From: Pirellula staleyi DSM 6068
GTDB taxonomy: Bacteria; Planctomycetota; Planctomycetia; Pirellulales; Pirellulaceae
Direction of reading: 5' to 3'
Length of the DNA stretch: 64,000 nucleotides
NCBI RefSeq assembly: GCF_000025185.1
Contig: NC_013720.1
Coordinates: 682,001-746,000, forward strand
In this document: piece by piece, positions 8,601 to 18,107 of the stretch
How positions within the stretch are numbered: position 1 is the stretch's first letter
Layout: each line of letters opens with the position of its first letter
The notes under the pieces: generated by a model
Databases searched by the model: none
What the model saw: only the letters and a program-made list of their open reading frames with translations
What the model was told of the DNA's origin: nothing
Program-made: the position numbers and the translations under genes

Positions 8601-9025
8601 CGCCGTCGCGACTCGCAGCAGAACCACCACTTCGTGTATCGATCCATGTCATTTGTTTTGGGTGCCACTGGCGTCTCCCCAGTGCCGAAGTTGGAACCGA
8701 TGCTTTGGGCGAAATCTGCCTAAAACCGTAGAGACCATCTACACTTCTCACCGGGCAGAGCCCAGTGGCACACTGGATTGCAGCCTGCTCCTTGCAGCAT
8801 GACATTGGTTGCTAGACGAAGTACTACCTCTGATGCGCGCCAGCATAGCGCGACAGCACCGACACGACTGCTACATGCGTTAATATGCGGGCAACTCGTA
8901 TAATCGATGAAGTTCCACTCGGTCCTCTGCCGACTTCTCATGGATACGCCCTCGTAGCATGTGCGCGCCTGTAGCTTTTGTGCGCCTCTGCGAGTGTCTC
9001 CTCCTTCTCGTGGCAGGTGATCGAC
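8601..9025. other. Intergenic region holding repeat element copy A
   Basis: Half of this gap is the 202-bp element at 8625-8826. The rest contains no recognisable gene and leads into the ribosome binding site of the lipoprotein gene. Confidence 0.5.
8625..8826 (-). mobile_element. MITE-like 202-bp element, copy A
   Basis: The ends (8625-8651 and 8800-8826) are imperfect inverted repeats, 19 of 27 positions complementary, with the outer word ACTTCGT/ACGAAGT. Internally GTGCCACTGG and CCAGTGGCAC form a second inverted pair. The element carries no gene. Read on the minus strand it matches copy B at 38327-38528 over its whole length, and both are exactly 202 bases by my boundaries. A non-autonomous, transposase-mobilised element is the best explanation. 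No matching transposase is in this window. Confidence 0.6.
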
Positions 9026-11479
9026 ATGAAACGCCTCCTTCGCCTTGGCTTGATCGTCGCCATCGCGCTTGCGGTCACCGCCTGCAGCAAGTCGTCCGAC
9101 AGCAAGACCACCACGCAGCGCCCCCTGACGTCCGATTCGGCAGCGTCGCAGCCAAGCAATCTGCCAGCACCAGTCGACGTCAGTCAAGAAACGCCCTCCG
9201 CGAGCGGAGCGAGCCCCTATCAGCCAGTGGAAGGCCCGTATCAAGCTGCCGAGAACCCAGTTCCCTACAGCGCGCCGGACTTGCCCGGTACTAGCGAGCC
9301 TTTCTCGACCACGCCACCAGCCACCGATCCCAGCAGCCCCGCGCCACTCGAACCGGTCACCGATTTTGCGCCGGGCCCGACCCTCAGTCCCGAGCTGAGC
9401 CCCCAGCCCACCCCTGAGCCAACCGGCAGCGGTGGGAGTTTTCCAGCGGCGGATAATCCAACCTACGCGCCGACAGCCGAGGCTCCAGCGATCGACCCTT
9501 CGATTCCACAGCTCGCTGCGCCTGACGAAACGATCACCGATCCAGCTCTGATCAATCCACTTCGCACGCTGAAGCGGAGCCGCTATGGCACCAGCGGAAC
9601 GGTGATCGAGCTCACGCCCCAAGCGGTGGTGCAAGACGCTCCAAGCGCGATCGACTCGGCTGATCCGCTCGCCGAAGCGCCCCGCATGGCGCAGCTGAAT
9701 CCGCTGCGCATTGGCCGCTCGATGGAGCCACGTAGCTTTGCTGGGGAATCGATTCCGCAGCTCCCCGGCAGTTCGTCCCCCGATGCCTCGATTCCAGAAT
9801 CTTCGGGCGATTCGGTTCCTGAAGGGACCTTCCCATCGCCTACCGACGGATCTCCCGAAGATCAGCCCGCCACCGAACCGCAACTGATCGAGCCCCCCAG
9901 CACCACGCCACCACCGGCAGGTTTGGCGATTGCACCCGAAGCAGCCATGCCCCCGCAAGCGCTCACGGCTCCCGCAATGTCACTGCCCCCACCTGCTCCA
10001 GTTCCACTTCCCGCTGGCGCTGCGCCACGCGTTTCGGCAATGATGAGTGAGCCTGAATTGATGGAGCCTGGGAGCGAAGATATCGAGCCGGGCTCTCCGC
10101 TGGATCTTCCCCCAGCAAGCGCCCCTGTTGAAACGGTGCGCGTTAGCCCCAATGGCTCAGCTGCTGCTGCCCCCCAAAGCATGACTGCCAGCATCACTCC
10201 GCTGAAGGCTCCCGCTGTCGCGCCGAAAAAAGAAGACGACAAACCGTACGACACCGTGAAGGTCTTCTACGGCACCGATCGTGCGCCGGTGGTTCCTCCG
10301 GTCATCACCTTCGTCGATCACCTGCGACGTTTCCAAACAGCCATCGGCGCACTGGTGCTGATGCTCCTCACCGCGCTCATCGCCTCGCTCACCAAACGAA
10401 CTTCCATTTGGAGCATCTCCATCGGTTCGGGTGTGGTCGCCGGCGCGCTGGCTATCGTGGCTGGTTATCAAAGCTATAACGCCACCGTGGCTGCTCGCGA
10501 TACCATGCTGCGTTACTCCACCGATCGTAGTAAGCATGGTGGGCTCCAGCTTGGGATTTGCGAAGTCACGATTCCCAAAACGCACAAGCGCGGTGAACTC
10601 GAGGGTCCCACGATCCTGAAGCTCGAAGTCCGCGAAGATCTGTCGAAACATATCATCTTGAAAAAGACGGAACGTCTCGGCGATGCAGTCTTCTACGATC
10701 AGCTGAAGGCGCAAGTCGACGCCAGCCCGAACAAAGAACTGTTCGTCTTCGTGCACGGATTCAACGTCTCGTTTGAAGATGCAGCACGTCGTACCGCGCA
10801 GATGGCCAAGGATATCGACTACCAAGGTGCTCCCGTTTTCTATAGCTGGCCCGCGCACGACATGTTCATCCTGACCTATCCGGCGGATGAAAATAACGTG
10901 GCCTGGACCACGCCTCACCTGAAACGATTTTTGATCGACATTGCTAACTACACTGAGGCGAAGTCGATCAATTTGATTGCCCACAGCATGGGGAGCCGCG
11001 CCCTTTCGCAGTCGCTCAAAGAGATTGCCACGCAGTATCAAGCCGATGGCCGTCTCTTCAATCAAGTGATCCTGGCTGCCCCCGATATCGATGCCGACGA
11101 CTTCAAATACAACATTGCTCCGGCGATGAAAGAAGCGGCCAATCGTGTCACGCTGTATGCCTCGAACAAAGATCAAGCGCTCGCTGTTTCGCAGCTTGTC
11201 CACCGCTATCCTCGCGCCGGTGATGCCGGCAGCGATCTGGTGGTCGTCGACGGAATCGACACCATCGATGTGTCGGCAATCGATCGCAGTCCTTGGGGAC
11301 ATGCGTATTACGGCAGCAGCGATCCACTCCTCGACGATCTGAAGATGCTGTTTGCCAGCGGACTATCGCCGCTCGATCGCAAACGGATTTTCACTGCCGA
11401 ACTCTCGGGCAAAAAGTACTACCGGCTTGGGGCAGAAGCCTCCTCGACCGCCACCAGCGGCATGCCTCTCTCGCGGTAG
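9026..11479 (+). CDS. Proline-rich lipoprotein with C-terminal alpha/beta hydrolase (DUF900)
   Basis: The ATG at 9026 follows AGGTGA, and the protein opens with a lipoprotein signal (MKRLLRLGLIVAIALAVTAC), so translation from the upstream in-frame TTG/GTG codons is unlikely. The product has 817 residues. After the lipobox comes about 400 residues of Pro/Ser/Ala/Glu-rich low-complexity sequence. Two hydrophobic segments at about 435-485 follow, then a hydrolase domain of the DUF900 family. Its elements are FVHGFN (oxyanion region), YSWPA, and the nucleophile elbow AHSMG with Ser654. The substrate is unknown; such domains are esterase- or lipase-like. Acyl-anchoring plus internal membrane segments suggests action at the membrane or envelope. 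Confidence 0.82.
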   Translation: MKRLLRLGLIVAIALAVTACSKSSDSKTTTQRPLTSDSAASQPSNLPAPVDVSQETPSASGASPYQPVEGPYQAAENPVPYSAPDLPGTSEPFSTTPPATDPSSPAPLEPVTDFAPGPTLSPELSPQPTPEPTGSGGSFPAADNPTYAPTAEAPAIDPSIPQLAAPDETITDPALINPLRTLKRSRYGTSGTVIELTPQAVVQDAPSAIDSADPLAEAPRMAQLNPLRIGRSMEPRSFAGESIPQLPGSSSPDASIPESSGDSVPEGTFPSPTDGSPEDQPATEPQLIEPPSTTPPPAGLAIAPEAAMPPQALTAPAMSLPPPAPVPLPAGAAPRVSAMMSEPELMEPGSEDIEPGSPLDLPPASAPVETVRVSPNGSAAAAPQSMTASITPLKAPAVAPKKEDDKPYDTVKVFYGTDRAPVVPPVITFVDHLRRFQTAIGALVLMLLTALIASLTKRTSIWSISIGSGVVAGALAIVAGYQSYNATVAARDTMLRYSTDRSKHGGLQLGICEVTIPKTHKRGELEGPTILKLEVREDLSKHIILKKTERLGDAVFYDQLKAQVDASPNKELFVFVHGFNVSFEDAARRTAQMAKDIDYQGAPVFYSWPAHDMFILTYPADENNVAWTTPHLKRFLIDIANYTEAKSINLIAHSMGSRALSQSLKEIATQYQADGRLFNQVILAAPDIDADDFKYNIAPAMKEAANRVTLYASNKDQALAVSQLVHRYPRAGDAGSDLVVVDGIDTIDVSAIDRSPWGHAYYGSSDPLLDDLKMLFASGLSPLDRKRIFTAELSGKKYYRLGAEASSTATSGMPLSR

Positions 11480-11546
11480 CGACTCCGATGGAGCGAGGCT
11501 ACCCCAATGGCCTCGCCGCACAGTTTGTGCTGTAATCGATCTCACT

Positions 11547-12788
11547 GTGAGCCCATCATCTGCCATTGTGATTGTCTGCGACCTCGTCCCTGCGAGCCTT
11601 CTTGCGCCGTGGGGCTGCACGTGGCTCGAAACTCCGTGCACGTCGAGACTCGCCAGCGAATCGCTCCTCATCGAAACGCACTGGGCCAGTAGTGCCTCGC
11701 TCGCCACACTCTACGACAGCTACTGGACCGGTAAGCATCCGCTCGAGAAGATGGCCGTCGCGAATCCCTCGCTCATCGAGCGTCTGGCTCAAAAAAAGAT
11801 CGAGCAAACGCTGATCACCGACGAGCCTCAGCTCGTTGCGCTGCCGGCAGCGCAGCATTTTTCAGAAGTGATTCACCTGCCGCCTGTCGAAGAAGCGGTG
11901 CCGAGTGAAGCGGTCGATGCGACCGGCATGTGGCAGCTTGCGCAGCTGGCCATCGAGCATCTCACGACGAAGAGCGCCGCACGGCAAGGCTCGCTCACCT
12001 GGATTCATCTGCAAGGGCTTCTTGCGCCGTGGGATGCGCCGACCGAGTGGCGCACTGAACTTGCCGATGAAGATGATCCCGAGCCACCTACCACCACCAC
12101 GCCCCCCGTGGCGCTCGTGACCGAAGCGACCGATCCCGATCTGCTTCTGGGATGGCAACAAGCGGCCGCTGCGCAGGTGCGTGTGCTCGATCAGGTGCTC
12201 GGTGAACTGATGACCGCCATCGACACGCTCGAAGGGGATCCGCTCGTGATTTTCACGTCGCCGCGCGGCTATCCCCTCGGTTTTCATGGCCGCATCGGCC
12301 CCACTGGCGCGAGCCTCTATAGCGATCTGCTTCACACGCCGCTGCTCGTCCGTTTTCCACGCGATGCGACCGGCAATCGCCCCGGCAAGCTCTATCGCGA
12401 GCAGAACCTGACACAGCCCGAGCAGCTCTATCAGCTTCTGCTTGAGCATGTGGCGCTTGAGGATCGCGAGCCGACTTCGACACTTTATGCCATGGCGCAT
12501 GATCTCGACTTCGTGCCGCAGGAGCGCGCTGTGACAGCCGAGCGCGACGAGCGTTTGCTCCGGACACGCGCCTGGCAATTGCTCGTACGCAAGGTCGCCG
12601 GTGACGAGCAGTTCGAGCTGTTTGCCAAAGCCGACGATCGCTGGGAAGTGAACGAAGTGGCGCGGCGTCTCCCCACTGTCGTCCAGCAGCTAGCAGCAGA
12701 GCTAGCAAGCTTCGAAGCTGCCGCCGAGCAGCAAGCACTTACCACGCTTCCCAAGCTTCCCGAAGTTCTCGCCGATCAGCGGCATTAG
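11547..12788 (+). CDS. Degenerate sulfatase/alkaline phosphatase superfamily protein
   Basis: The start is set at GTG 11547, just before the first conserved strand (AIVIVCDLVPASLLAPWGC). Earlier in-frame codons overlap the preceding gene and look non-coding. This gives 413 residues. The layout follows sulfatases: an N-terminal strand where metal-binding Asp residues usually sit, LETPCTSRLASESL matching the usual TPNLDRLA region, then a tail with VIFTSPRGYPLG (normally TSDHG) and HTPLLVRFP. The formylglycine motif C/S-x-P-x-R is absent where it should follow, and several metal ligands are missing. It is probably a non-catalytic relative, cytoplasmic because no signal peptide is seen. Confidence 0.65.
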   Translation: MSPSSAIVIVCDLVPASLLAPWGCTWLETPCTSRLASESLLIETHWASSASLATLYDSYWTGKHPLEKMAVANPSLIERLAQKKIEQTLITDEPQLVALPAAQHFSEVIHLPPVEEAVPSEAVDATGMWQLAQLAIEHLTTKSAARQGSLTWIHLQGLLAPWDAPTEWRTELADEDDPEPPTTTTPPVALVTEATDPDLLLGWQQAAAAQVRVLDQVLGELMTAIDTLEGDPLVIFTSPRGYPLGFHGRIGPTGASLYSDLLHTPLLVRFPRDATGNRPGKLYREQNLTQPEQLYQLLLEHVALEDREPTSTLYAMAHDLDFVPQERAVTAERDERLLRTRAWQLLVRKVAGDEQFELFAKADDRWEVNEVARRLPTVVQQLAAELASFEAAAEQQALTTLPKLPEVLADQRH

Positions 12789-12859
12789 GGTCTTTATTGG
12801 CGGCAGACAGCATCGCGGCTGCGTAAATTCCGCTGTGGCCGAAAAAACCTCTTCTCCCC

Positions 12860-12865
12860 TATACT
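12860..12865 (+). promoter_or_regulatory. Possible -10 element TATACT
   Basis: TATACT followed by TGA lies 87 bases upstream of the ATG at 12947. The same hexamer precedes genes or transcripts at 19162, 35347 and 43702. No convincing -35 is present here. Confidence 0.25.
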
Positions 12866-12946
12866 TGAAGGGTGAGTCTTTGCACGTCGGCCCCTGTTTG
12901 CGCCGTGTGAAGGGCCAACAGAATTTCTTTCCCGTTAGGTCACAGC

Positions 12947-15900
12947 ATGCCCGGACAAGGATGTCCCGAGCAGACGGTCGCGCACCACGCGACACGTCGC
13001 GAGCGCACGAAGCGCATCGCAGTAGCCTTGCTACTAGCGATCCTCTTCCTCTGCGCGCCCGGCATCCTGCGAGCGCAAGAGCCGAGCGCTCCGACGTCGA
13101 TCCATGTGCGACTCGCTTGGGGCGGCACACTCCCCCGCGCGTGGCAAGGGACCATGCATCTTTCCGAAGGGAAGCTGCGATTCCTGCAGCCGCTCGGGCT
13201 TGAAGCCGATTCTCCCGGCAGCATGCAGCTGGTCGACGAAAATATGCTGCGTGTCTTCCCGCGCACACCTCGCAGCTACGACGGCTGCGATCTCGAAATC
13301 ATTGCCCCGCCGACGGCGACCCTGACGATCGAACTCGAAGCCGAAGGGCTCGCGCCGCGCGTTCCGATCGAGCTCCCTGTATCGCAATTGGTGGCCGGTC
13401 TATCGCAGTTTGATATCGACGACCAAGGGAATCGCTTGCTCCTCGAACGTGTGCCAGGCGATACGCTCCGGGTGAAGCTCGAGAAAGATTCGCTCGTCTT
13501 CTCCCCCGGCGACCGACTCGGGATGAACGTCGCGCCTCATGCGCTAGGACTGGCTGCCAGCAGCACCTATCTGCTGAGTGTCGCCATTACTCCCGCGCGA
13601 CAAACCGATCCCCTCACGAGTGAAACGCACGACATCAAAACCGATGCAGCGGCGCAAACCGAAGGGGTCGATCTTTCGATTCCCGTTCCCGACGGCGAAG
13701 GGGTCTACGACGTCACGCTGAGCTTGTTCCCGAAACGACTCACCTCGAGCATCGTGCGCGGCGCGCCACTAGCCGAACGGCGCGTGCAACTGATCGTGAT
13801 CGACACCGTGGCCGACAACAACCGCGCCACGCGCAACTGGAAACTCGAATACGACTTCGATCCCGCGCAGCCCAAGTGGTGGGAACGGATCTCGCGTTTG
13901 CCTTCGTTCCGGCTACTTCCTGGCACACCTCAAAAACCGATCTCCAGCGGCGATAGCAAAACGCGTAACCACCTGGGCCGCACCTGGGTCGAACTCGCCC
14001 CCGGTGGATGGCAAGCCTATCCCCTCAGCGTCGCCACGCCTGGCGCGCGGCATCAACTCGAAATCGATTTTCCGAGCGATATTGCGTCGACCCTTTCGAT
14101 CAGCGTGATCGAGCCCAACAGCGCAGGGCAAGTCACGCCGCTGGGGCTCGATAGTGGCTTTGACGTTCAGCCTCTCGCGACATCGGCCGGGGAAATTCGC
14201 AAGCATAAGCTCACGTTCTGGCCCCGTACAAAAACCCCTTGGGTGCTCGTCGCGAACCGACGAACCACGCCGGCTCCCTTCGGAAAACTGACCCTCTCGA
14301 GTGGCGAAGGTCCTTTGCCGCGCCTGGCAGAGAATAGTTTTTCATCGGGAAATCGTGGCTATTATGCCCTGCTCGAGAAGCCTCTCTTCTGCGAGAACTT
14401 TGGGGCCGAAGATGCGCTCGATCCGGTTACGTCGCGCAATCTCGAAGATTGGCAAACGTTCTATCAAGGTGCCACGCGGCTGGTCGATTATCTCCGCGCG
14501 CATGGCTATCAAGGGGCGGTGATACCGATCCTCTCCGAAGGGTCGACGATCTATCCGTCGAAACTTTTAGAGCCAACGCCGAAGTACGATACCGGTGTCT
14601 TTTTTGCGAGTGGTCAGGATGTCGTACGCAAAGATGTGCTCGAACTTCTGCTCCGCTTATTCGATCGCGCGGGACTCACGCTGATCCCCGCGCTCGATCT
14701 TTCGTCTCCCCTTCCAGCGCTTGAAACCATTCGCCTCGGAGATCCGATTCGCGCGATGGGAATCGAGCCGCGCGGCGCCGATGAACTGAGCTGGATCGAG
14801 CGCCATGGAACACGGCGCGGCATGGGAGCCTACTACAATCCGCTCGATGGTCGCGTGCAAAAAGCGATGGTCGATGTGGTCGACGAAATTGCCACGCGTT
14901 ATGGAAGCCATCCCTCGCTCGGCGGCCTATCGCTCGGCGTGCGCGACTGGTCGTACCTCGTGGTGGCCGACGAACTGACAAGCTGCGACCCTGCGACTTT
15001 GACACGATTTTGCACCGACACCGGCGTCGAAATTCCCGCAACTTTTGCGACCTCGCCTGCAGCGCGCGTGGAACTCGTCACCGGTCCCTCACGCGAGACA
15101 TGGCTCACTTGGCGCTGCGATCAGATTGCGATTTTGCTCGAACAAATGCATGCGAAACTCGCCGCGCGACAGCCGACGGCCAAGCTGCATCTCGCCGCGC
15201 ACGAACTGCTGCAAAGCAGCCTGACCGAACAAGCATTTCGGCCCGCTTTGCCCAGCAGTAGCGAGCCCATTGATTTTCTGCGTAAGCTGGGACTCGATTC
15301 CCGTCGACTCGCGCGCTCGGGAGGCATTGTGCTGCCACGGCCGCAAAAGTCGCTCGCCACTCCCGCGCCGGGACACGATCTGCAGGAGCATCTGGCGCAT
15401 CACGCGCCGCTCGATCAACTCCTCGCGCGCAGCAGTGGTGGCTACGCTTCGATTTTCCACGAACCGATGCCGCTGCGACTCACGCAGTTCGATCAGCAGA
15501 GTCCGTTCGGTGCCGACAAAACCTACACCTGGCTCGTATCGCAAATTTCTCCTGCGGGAGAGTCGCGTCGTCAGAAAATGATTCATGCCATCGCCACGCA
15601 AGATGCGCGAACCTTGATCGAAGGTGGCTGGATGCTGCCGCTTGGTCAGGAAGAGAGTCTCGCGCGAGTGATGCAACTGTTTCGCGCACTTCCGGCCGAA
15701 CCGTTTGATACCGTACAGCCGCGCAGTGGGAGCAAAAACACACAGCCGATCGTCGTCCGCACCTTGCGTCGCGGCGAGCACCTGACGTTCTACCTGACCA
15801 ACGATTCTCCTTGGCCCCTCGATGTCGAAGTCGACTTCGATTCCACTTCTCCCCTCGAGATCGTGAGTCTCGACCTCTCGCAAAATGGCGTGACCACACG

Positions 15901-16999
15901 GCAAGGAAACATCACCACCTGGAAAGTGCGGCTCGAGCCGTACGATCTGGCTGCGGGAACGATTCTCTCGAGCAAGGCGAGCGTCGTCACGTGGCGCACC
16001 AGTGTGCCGACGAGCGTCGCCGTGATGCTGAAAGACCAAGTCCGCGATATTCGCCTGCGCGTGAACTCGCTGCGAGCTGCTGAACCGCGCGAAGCGCTCG
16101 CCAACAGTTCGTTCGACAAGCCTTCCGGTGGCTCGGGCATCGATGGCTGGGTGCATGCGACCGGCCCAGGAATCTCTGTCGCTGTCGATGGTCGCGAGCA
16201 TTATCGAGGTGGCCGCAGTTTGCACGTCATTAGTCAGCCTCCCACCCCAGGTGCACCCGCGCCGGTGGTCTGGATTCGCAGTGCTCCGTTCGATCCACCG
16301 AAAACAGGACGGATCTCGGTCCTCGCTTGGATTCGTGTCGCCGATGCGAAACAGCAGCCTCGTTTGCGACTCGCGATCGAGGGTCGACTCGATGGAAAAA
16401 CCTACTATCGCCGCGCGAATGTCGGCGCGTCGGAAGATGATCGTCCGGTGAAGCCGCTGCAGGAGGGTTGGGCTTCCTATCGATTCCCCGTGAGCGATCT
16501 GCCGCTGTCGGGTCTCACCGATCTGCGGATTGGCTTTGACTTGATGGGAGCAGGCGATATTTGGATCGATGAAGTACAGGTGTTCGACCTCTGGTTTGAA
16601 GATGTCGAGCGCGATGAACTGCTAAAACAGACAGCGACTGCCGACTTTCAGCTGCAAGCGGGACAAGTGGCCGATTGCCAGCGGTTTGTCGAAAGCTATT
16701 GGCCACTGATGCTCAAAACGCACATGCCGCTGCAAGATTCGCAGCTCGCCGCGCGCGATTCGATACCTCCCGGCACTCTGCCGCGCGCCAGTGATGCGGG
16801 AAGCAACACCAGCTCGCGCCCCGTCATTCCGGCCGCTCCTGCTGGCAGCAGCCCACCCGCAGCGCCAGCCCAAGGGACTCGCGGCAATCCTCCGGCGTCG
16901 CAGGCAACACCCACCACCCCTGCGCCAGCTGCCGATCCTTCGATGCTCGATCGCATTCGTAATCTGTGGCCCAAGAAGAGCTGGTTCTCGAGCGAATAG
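12947..16999 (+). CDS. Large secreted glycoside-hydrolase-like protein
   Basis: The protein has 1350 residues. A polar N-terminus of about 22 residues leads to a signal segment (IAVALLLAILFLCAPG, cleavage near RAQ). Residues of about 45-470 look like beta-rich domains. About 480-800 resemble a TIM-barrel of the family-10-like glycoside hydrolases: DYLRAHGYQGAVIP, a strand with LIPALDLS, YYNPLDGRVQKAMVDVV, and YGSHPSLGGLSLG. About 1060-1190 resemble a carbohydrate-binding jelly roll (NSSFDKPSGG start). The end is a Pro/Ala/Thr-rich tail. I cannot name catalytic acids with certainty, so the enzymatic role is inference. It fits the rich polysaccharide-degrading repertoire of planctomycetes. Confidence 0.7.
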   Translation: MPGQGCPEQTVAHHATRRERTKRIAVALLLAILFLCAPGILRAQEPSAPTSIHVRLAWGGTLPRAWQGTMHLSEGKLRFLQPLGLEADSPGSMQLVDENMLRVFPRTPRSYDGCDLEIIAPPTATLTIELEAEGLAPRVPIELPVSQLVAGLSQFDIDDQGNRLLLERVPGDTLRVKLEKDSLVFSPGDRLGMNVAPHALGLAASSTYLLSVAITPARQTDPLTSETHDIKTDAAAQTEGVDLSIPVPDGEGVYDVTLSLFPKRLTSSIVRGAPLAERRVQLIVIDTVADNNRATRNWKLEYDFDPAQPKWWERISRLPSFRLLPGTPQKPISSGDSKTRNHLGRTWVELAPGGWQAYPLSVATPGARHQLEIDFPSDIASTLSISVIEPNSAGQVTPLGLDSGFDVQPLATSAGEIRKHKLTFWPRTKTPWVLVANRRTTPAPFGKLTLSSGEGPLPRLAENSFSSGNRGYYALLEKPLFCENFGAEDALDPVTSRNLEDWQTFYQGATRLVDYLRAHGYQGAVIPILSEGSTIYPSKLLEPTPKYDTGVFFASGQDVVRKDVLELLLRLFDRAGLTLIPALDLSSPLPALETIRLGDPIRAMGIEPRGADELSWIERHGTRRGMGAYYNPLDGRVQKAMVDVVDEIATRYGSHPSLGGLSLGVRDWSYLVVADELTSCDPATLTRFCTDTGVEIPATFATSPAARVELVTGPSRETWLTWRCDQIAILLEQMHAKLAARQPTAKLHLAAHELLQSSLTEQAFRPALPSSSEPIDFLRKLGLDSRRLARSGGIVLPRPQKSLATPAPGHDLQEHLAHHAPLDQLLARSSGGYASIFHEPMPLRLTQFDQQSPFGADKTYTWLVSQISPAGESRRQKMIHAIATQDARTLIEGGWMLPLGQEESLARVMQLFRALPAEPFDTVQPRSGSKNTQPIVVRTLRRGEHLTFYLTNDSPWPLDVEVDFDSTSPLEIVSLDLSQNGVTTRQGNITTWKVRLEPYDLAAGTILSSKASVVTWRTSVPTSVAVMLKDQVRDIRLRVNSLRAAEPREALANSSFDKPSGGSGIDGWVHATGPGISVAVDGREHYRGGRSLHVISQPPTPGAPAPVVWIRSAPFDPPKTGRISVLAWIRVADAKQQPRLRLAIEGRLDGKTYYRRANVGASEDDRPVKPLQEGWASYRFPVSDLPLSGLTDLRIGFDLMGAGDIWIDEVQVFDLWFEDVERDELLKQTATADFQLQAGQVADCQRFVESYWPLMLKTHMPLQDSQLAARDSIPPGTLPRASDAGSNTSSRPVIPAAPAGSSPPAAPAQGTRGNPPASQATPTTPAPAADPSMLDRIRNLWPKKSWFSSE

Positions 17000-17135
17000 C
17001 TTCGAGGCACCTCTCACCAGACAGATTTCAGTGCGGCGAAGTCACTCTGTCACCTTGACGCTGCGCGCCTGCAGGCGAATAGTGAGAGTGCTCTCCCCTC
17101 CTCTTCGGGCCTCTCCTCTTTCATACGCATGCACC

Positions 17136-18074
17136 ATGACACGAGCACGGCTGGTAATTCACGGACTTCGCGCTGCTGATCCGGGCGTTCGTGAAGCGGT
17201 GAAATTGGTGCGGGATAGCGGCGTCGATCTCGACGTACGTGTGACGTGGGAAGATGGGGACGCCACGCACTTCGCGCGCGAAGCGCTGCAGGCTGGCTAC
17301 GACCGCGTAATCGCAGGCGGAGGCGACGGCACCGTGAACGAAGTCCTCGCCGGGATGATCGATTGCAGGCTTGCTGCCACCGCCGTTTCCACCACCGCAC
17401 TTGCGATTTTGCCACTCGGAACAGCGAACGATTTTGCTCGTTCGGTCGGCATTCCGCTGCAAGATCCCGCCGCTGCACTCACATTTGCTTGTACCGCTGC
17501 CCCCTCGATGGTCGATGTCGGCTGTGTGAACGATCGGCTGTTCCTGAACGTTGCCAGCGGCGGTTTTGGCGCTGATGTCACCAATCGCACCCCGCCCCAA
17601 CTGAAGAAAGCGCTCGGCGGACTCGCTTATTCACTTGTCGGCATCGCAACAGCGCTCGAACTCGTTCCCTACCAATGCACCCTGCAAAGCTCCGACGGTA
17701 CGAACCCTCCCACCGAGCAATTTGATGTCGCCATTCTGGCAGTCGGCAATGGTCGACAGGCAGGTGGTGGCTATCAAGTGACCCCGCGGGCCAAGCTCAC
17801 CGATGGACTGCTCGATTTGGTCCTCGTTCCAGCCGTGGAAGTGAGCAACTGGATGGCGCTCGCCGGGGAATATATGAACCCCGGCCAAGAGGCGCTCGAG
17901 CACTTGATCTATCGCCAGCTCGATGCGTTTGCTTTGTCGTTCGATCGCGATCTGACACTCAACCTCGATGGCCAGCCGCTCGTTGCCACCGAATTTCAGT
18001 TTCGCGTGCTGCGGGGCGTTTTGCCCCTTGTGATTCCAGCCGACGATATCAACTGCGGCGCGATGCTCTCGTAA
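17136..18074 (+). CDS. YegS/DAGK-type lipid kinase
   Basis: The ATG at 17136 (MTRARLVIHGLRA) starts at the normal first strand of the family and gives 312 residues. Upstream frame content overlaps the previous gene and is not coding. The nucleotide-binding signature GGGDGT is at 61-66 and LGTANDFAR at 94-102, both diagnostic for diacylglycerol kinase catalytic domains of the YegS/DgkB type. The C-terminal beta sandwich ends with LNLDGQP and the usual closing strands. The enzyme phosphorylates a lipid (diacylglycerol, phosphatidylglycerol or a sphingoid base; not decidable here) at the cytoplasmic membrane face. It stands alone. Confidence 0.9.
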   Translation: MTRARLVIHGLRAADPGVREAVKLVRDSGVDLDVRVTWEDGDATHFAREALQAGYDRVIAGGGDGTVNEVLAGMIDCRLAATAVSTTALAILPLGTANDFARSVGIPLQDPAAALTFACTAAPSMVDVGCVNDRLFLNVASGGFGADVTNRTPPQLKKALGGLAYSLVGIATALELVPYQCTLQSSDGTNPPTEQFDVAILAVGNGRQAGGGYQVTPRAKLTDGLLDLVLVPAVEVSNWMALAGEYMNPGQEALEHLIYRQLDAFALSFDRDLTLNLDGQPLVATEFQFRVLRGVLPLVIPADDINCGAMLS

Positions 18075-18107
18075 AGCTTCTCCTCACAGGGGGCGCTACG
18101 TGGTCGC

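Noticed and set aside
8720-9958. A 412-codon minus-strand frame rich in Arg, Gly and Trp
   Set aside because: It overlaps the start of the lipoprotein gene, whose signal peptide and ribosome binding site are convincing.
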